This document shows, piece by piece, positions 5,890 through 7,055 of a stretch of DNA of 7,055 nucleotides. Made by a program: the position numbers and the translations under genes. The notes under the pieces were generated by a model. It saw nothing but the letters and a program-made list of their open reading frames with translations. It did not search any database and had not been told where the DNA came from. Where the stretch lies: positions 1-7,055 of the forward strand of contig NZ_CALBEX010000316.1 in assembly GCF_937889215.1 (NCBI RefSeq). Direction: 5' to 3'. Position 1 is the stretch's first letter; each line of letters opens with the position of its first letter. The stretch comes from an uncultured Limnohabitans sp. (GTDB taxonomy: Bacteria; Pseudomonadota; Gammaproteobacteria; Burkholderiales; Burkholderiaceae_C).

Positions 5890-6633
5890 ATGGGCATGAA
5901 CACACTCACCGCCATCTGGAAGTTTTGGCGCGGCCTGTGGCATGTCTTCATGGGCATGTGGACCATTCATGCCCACTTTCCAAAGCTCTCGCCTGAGCAA
6001 CGCGAAATGCGTGTGCAAGCATGGTCGCTGCAGTTTCTGGCTCTTTGGGGCATTCAGCTGCGGGTTCTGGGGCAGCCGGTGCGCAGTGGACCGGCGCTGA
6101 TGGTGGCCAACCACATTTCATGGTTGGACATTTTGGTCATCCATGCGGCGCGGCACTGCCGTTTTGTCTCTAAATCTGACGTCCGCGAATGGCCGTTGGT
6201 GGGCATGTTGGCCACAGGCGCGGGCACACTCTACATTGAACGCACCAGCCGCAAAGACGCGCTGCGCATGGTCAAGGACATGGCCGATGCCATGCAAAAC
6301 GGGGATGTGGTGGCGATTTTCCCGGAGGGCACCACCAGCGATGGGCGCGAACTCTTGCCCTTTCATGCCAACCTGATCCAGTCCGCCATCCAAGCGCAAG
6401 CCCCGGTGCAGCCTGTGTCGCTGAAATTCATTGATGGCGAAACCGGCGAGACCAACTTTGGGCCTTGCTACATTGGCGACGACACCTTGATCGGCTCGAT
6501 GTGGCGCACCCTGAAAGCCAAACGCATCACGGCGGTGCTGCACTTTGGCGAACCGCAAAGCGCCAATGGCCGCGACCGCCGGTCTTGGGCGCACGCTTTA
6601 CGCGAAGACATCGTTCGCTTGCGCGATCATTAG
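5890..6633 (+). CDS. plsC: PlsC-like 1-acyl-sn-glycerol-3-phosphate acyltransferase, about 247 aa
   Basis: Acylates lysophosphatidic acid to phosphatidic acid at the inner membrane, or a related glycerolipid/ornithine-lipid acyl transfer. Seen: motif I N74-H-I-S-W-L-D80 (the NHx4D catalytic pair), an arginine-containing block Y115-I-E-R-T-S-R (motif II-like), motif III F144-P-E-G-T-T, and the Q-P-V-S-L-K-F segment (174-180) as motif IV. Residues 45-60 are moderately hydrophobic and could lie on or in the membrane. The length is typical of PlsC (about 240-260). The start could be ATG 5890 or ATG 5896. Neither has a good Shine-Dalgarno, and I list the longer form. It sits 28 bp after pyrC' in the same direction, so it is probably the last gene of the operon. 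Exact acyl acceptor not decidable from sequence. Confidence 0.92.
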   Translation: MGMNTLTAIWKFWRGLWHVFMGMWTIHAHFPKLSPEQREMRVQAWSLQFLALWGIQLRVLGQPVRSGPALMVANHISWLDILVIHAARHCRFVSKSDVREWPLVGMLATGAGTLYIERTSRKDALRMVKDMADAMQNGDVVAIFPEGTTSDGRELLPFHANLIQSAIQAQAPVQPVSLKFIDGETGETNFGPCYIGDDTLIGSMWRTLKAKRITAVLHFGEPQSANGRDRRSWAHALREDIVRLRDH

Positions 6634-6647
6634 CCGAGGGCTCGGCT
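6632..6647 (+). terminator. hairpin at the plsC stop codon, possible operon end
   Basis: AGCCGAG (6632-6638) is an exact reverse complement of CTCGGCT (6641-6647), folding with a four-base effective loop and overlapping the TAG stop. No T-run follows, so it is not a classical intrinsic terminator. A second small hairpin, GGCAG/CTGCC around 6690-6702, lies downstream. Together they occupy the spacer between two convergent genes, where transcription stops are expected. Assignment as a terminator is tentative. Confidence 0.35.
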
Positions 6648-6719
6648 TGGGTGTGGGTGAGGCTGTTTGGGTGCCTGAGCTTGCTTGCTGGCAGCGGCTG
6701 CCCTTGGGTGAGGGGATGC

Positions 6720-7055
6720 TCAGTCAGTGGTTTCGAGTGTGATTTGCCATTGCCCATCTTTGTACGCCAAAGCATGGTTTTGGGTTGGACAAGACGCAGG
6801 CGTTCGTCTTGGTAGCTTTGGGTAAAACGCACGGTGGCCGTCTGGGCGCTCATCTGGATGCGCACATCGCTGAGGCTGTGCTGGATTGTCTTTTTGCCAG
6901 AAATGCGTTGTGTGCGCTGCTTGGCCCATGCCGATCGACTCAGCCCATTGGGCGCTTTGAAATTGCTGGCGTACTTGGACAGGTATTGAGGCAGATCTTG
7001 TTGGCTCCAAGCCTGGCTCCATTGCGTCAGCGCTTGGCGCAGGGCCGCTTCATTG
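6720..7055 (-). CDS. 3' end of a gene with NTF2-like C-terminal domain (L,D-transpeptidase Cds6-type), partial and apparently frameshifted
   Basis: The gene enters from the right edge, so start and N-terminus are unseen. The visible 94 residues read NEAALRQALTQWSQAWSQQD, then LPQYLSKYASNFKAPNGLSR, and later TATVRFTQSYQDERLRL. The W-x-x-A-W-x-x-x-D...Y...Y...F pattern and the later beta-strand run resemble the NTF2/SnoaL-like domain found at the C-terminus of some L,D-transpeptidase and TPR proteins of Burkholderiales. After K-T-M (codon 6773-6775) the frame loses its family look. In the neighbouring frame ALAYKDGQWQITLETTD and a stop at 6720-6722 follow, exactly the expected last strand. One missing base near 6774 explains this. 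Without correction the frame runs to a stop at 6527-6529, adding 81 unrelated residues and overlapping plsC antisense. A sequencing error or a real mutation are both possible. Confidence 0.65.

Noticed and set aside
4956..5966. A 336-codon open frame on the - strand opposite pyrC'
   Set aside because: Antisense shadow rich in G/Q/H/R, with no domain signature and no promoter or ribosome site.

Overview
The window looks like a chromosomal housekeeping segment from a GC-rich betaproteobacterium, most likely Burkholderiales and probably Comamonadaceae (Limnohabitans/Rhodoferax/Polaromonas-like). This rests on protein style, the gene order yqgE-ruvX-pyrR-pyrB-pyrC'-plsC and strong G/C third-position bias. 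The assignment is by eye, without any database search.

Layout: (1) 1-233, a 56-residue rubredoxin on the + strand. (2) 234-506, a spacer with no convincing gene, holding a REP-like imperfect palindrome. (3) 507-1988, a class I cryptochrome/photolyase family gene on the - strand, divergent from the next block. (4) 2063-6633, six + strand genes packed as one probable operon: yqgE (UPF0301/AlgH), ruvX (YqgF), pyrR, pyrB, a dihydroorotase-like pyrC' and a PlsC-type acyltransferase. yqgE/ruvX and ruvX/pyrR overlap by ATGA; the gaps pyrR-pyrB, pyrB-pyrC' and pyrC'-plsC are 16, 11 and 28 bp. (5) 6634-6719, a short convergent spacer with hairpins. (6) 6720-7055, the 3' end of a - strand gene whose last part resembles the NTF2-like C-terminal domain found on some L,D-transpeptidase-family proteins. 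It appears to carry a one-base frameshift close to its end.

How the genes fit: PyrB makes carbamoyl-aspartate in de novo pyrimidine synthesis. The PyrC-like protein beside it has lost the metal-binding histidines of dihydroorotase, so it is best read as the non-catalytic PyrC' (PyrX) partner that props up a Pseudomonas-type aspartate transcarbamoylase. An active dihydroorotase must then lie elsewhere in the genome. PyrR is a PRPP-binding regulator/uracil phosphoribosyltransferase homologue. YqgE, RuvX and PlsC are neighbours with roles outside pyrimidine synthesis.

I see no phage, transposase, CRISPR, tRNA/rRNA or defence genes, and no evidence of a novel multi-gene system. The points worth a second look are the degenerate active site of PyrC', the frameshift near 6774, the palindrome at 363-403, the Cys-Pro-Glu-Cys-Ala variant in rubredoxin, and a possible leaderless start for yqgE.
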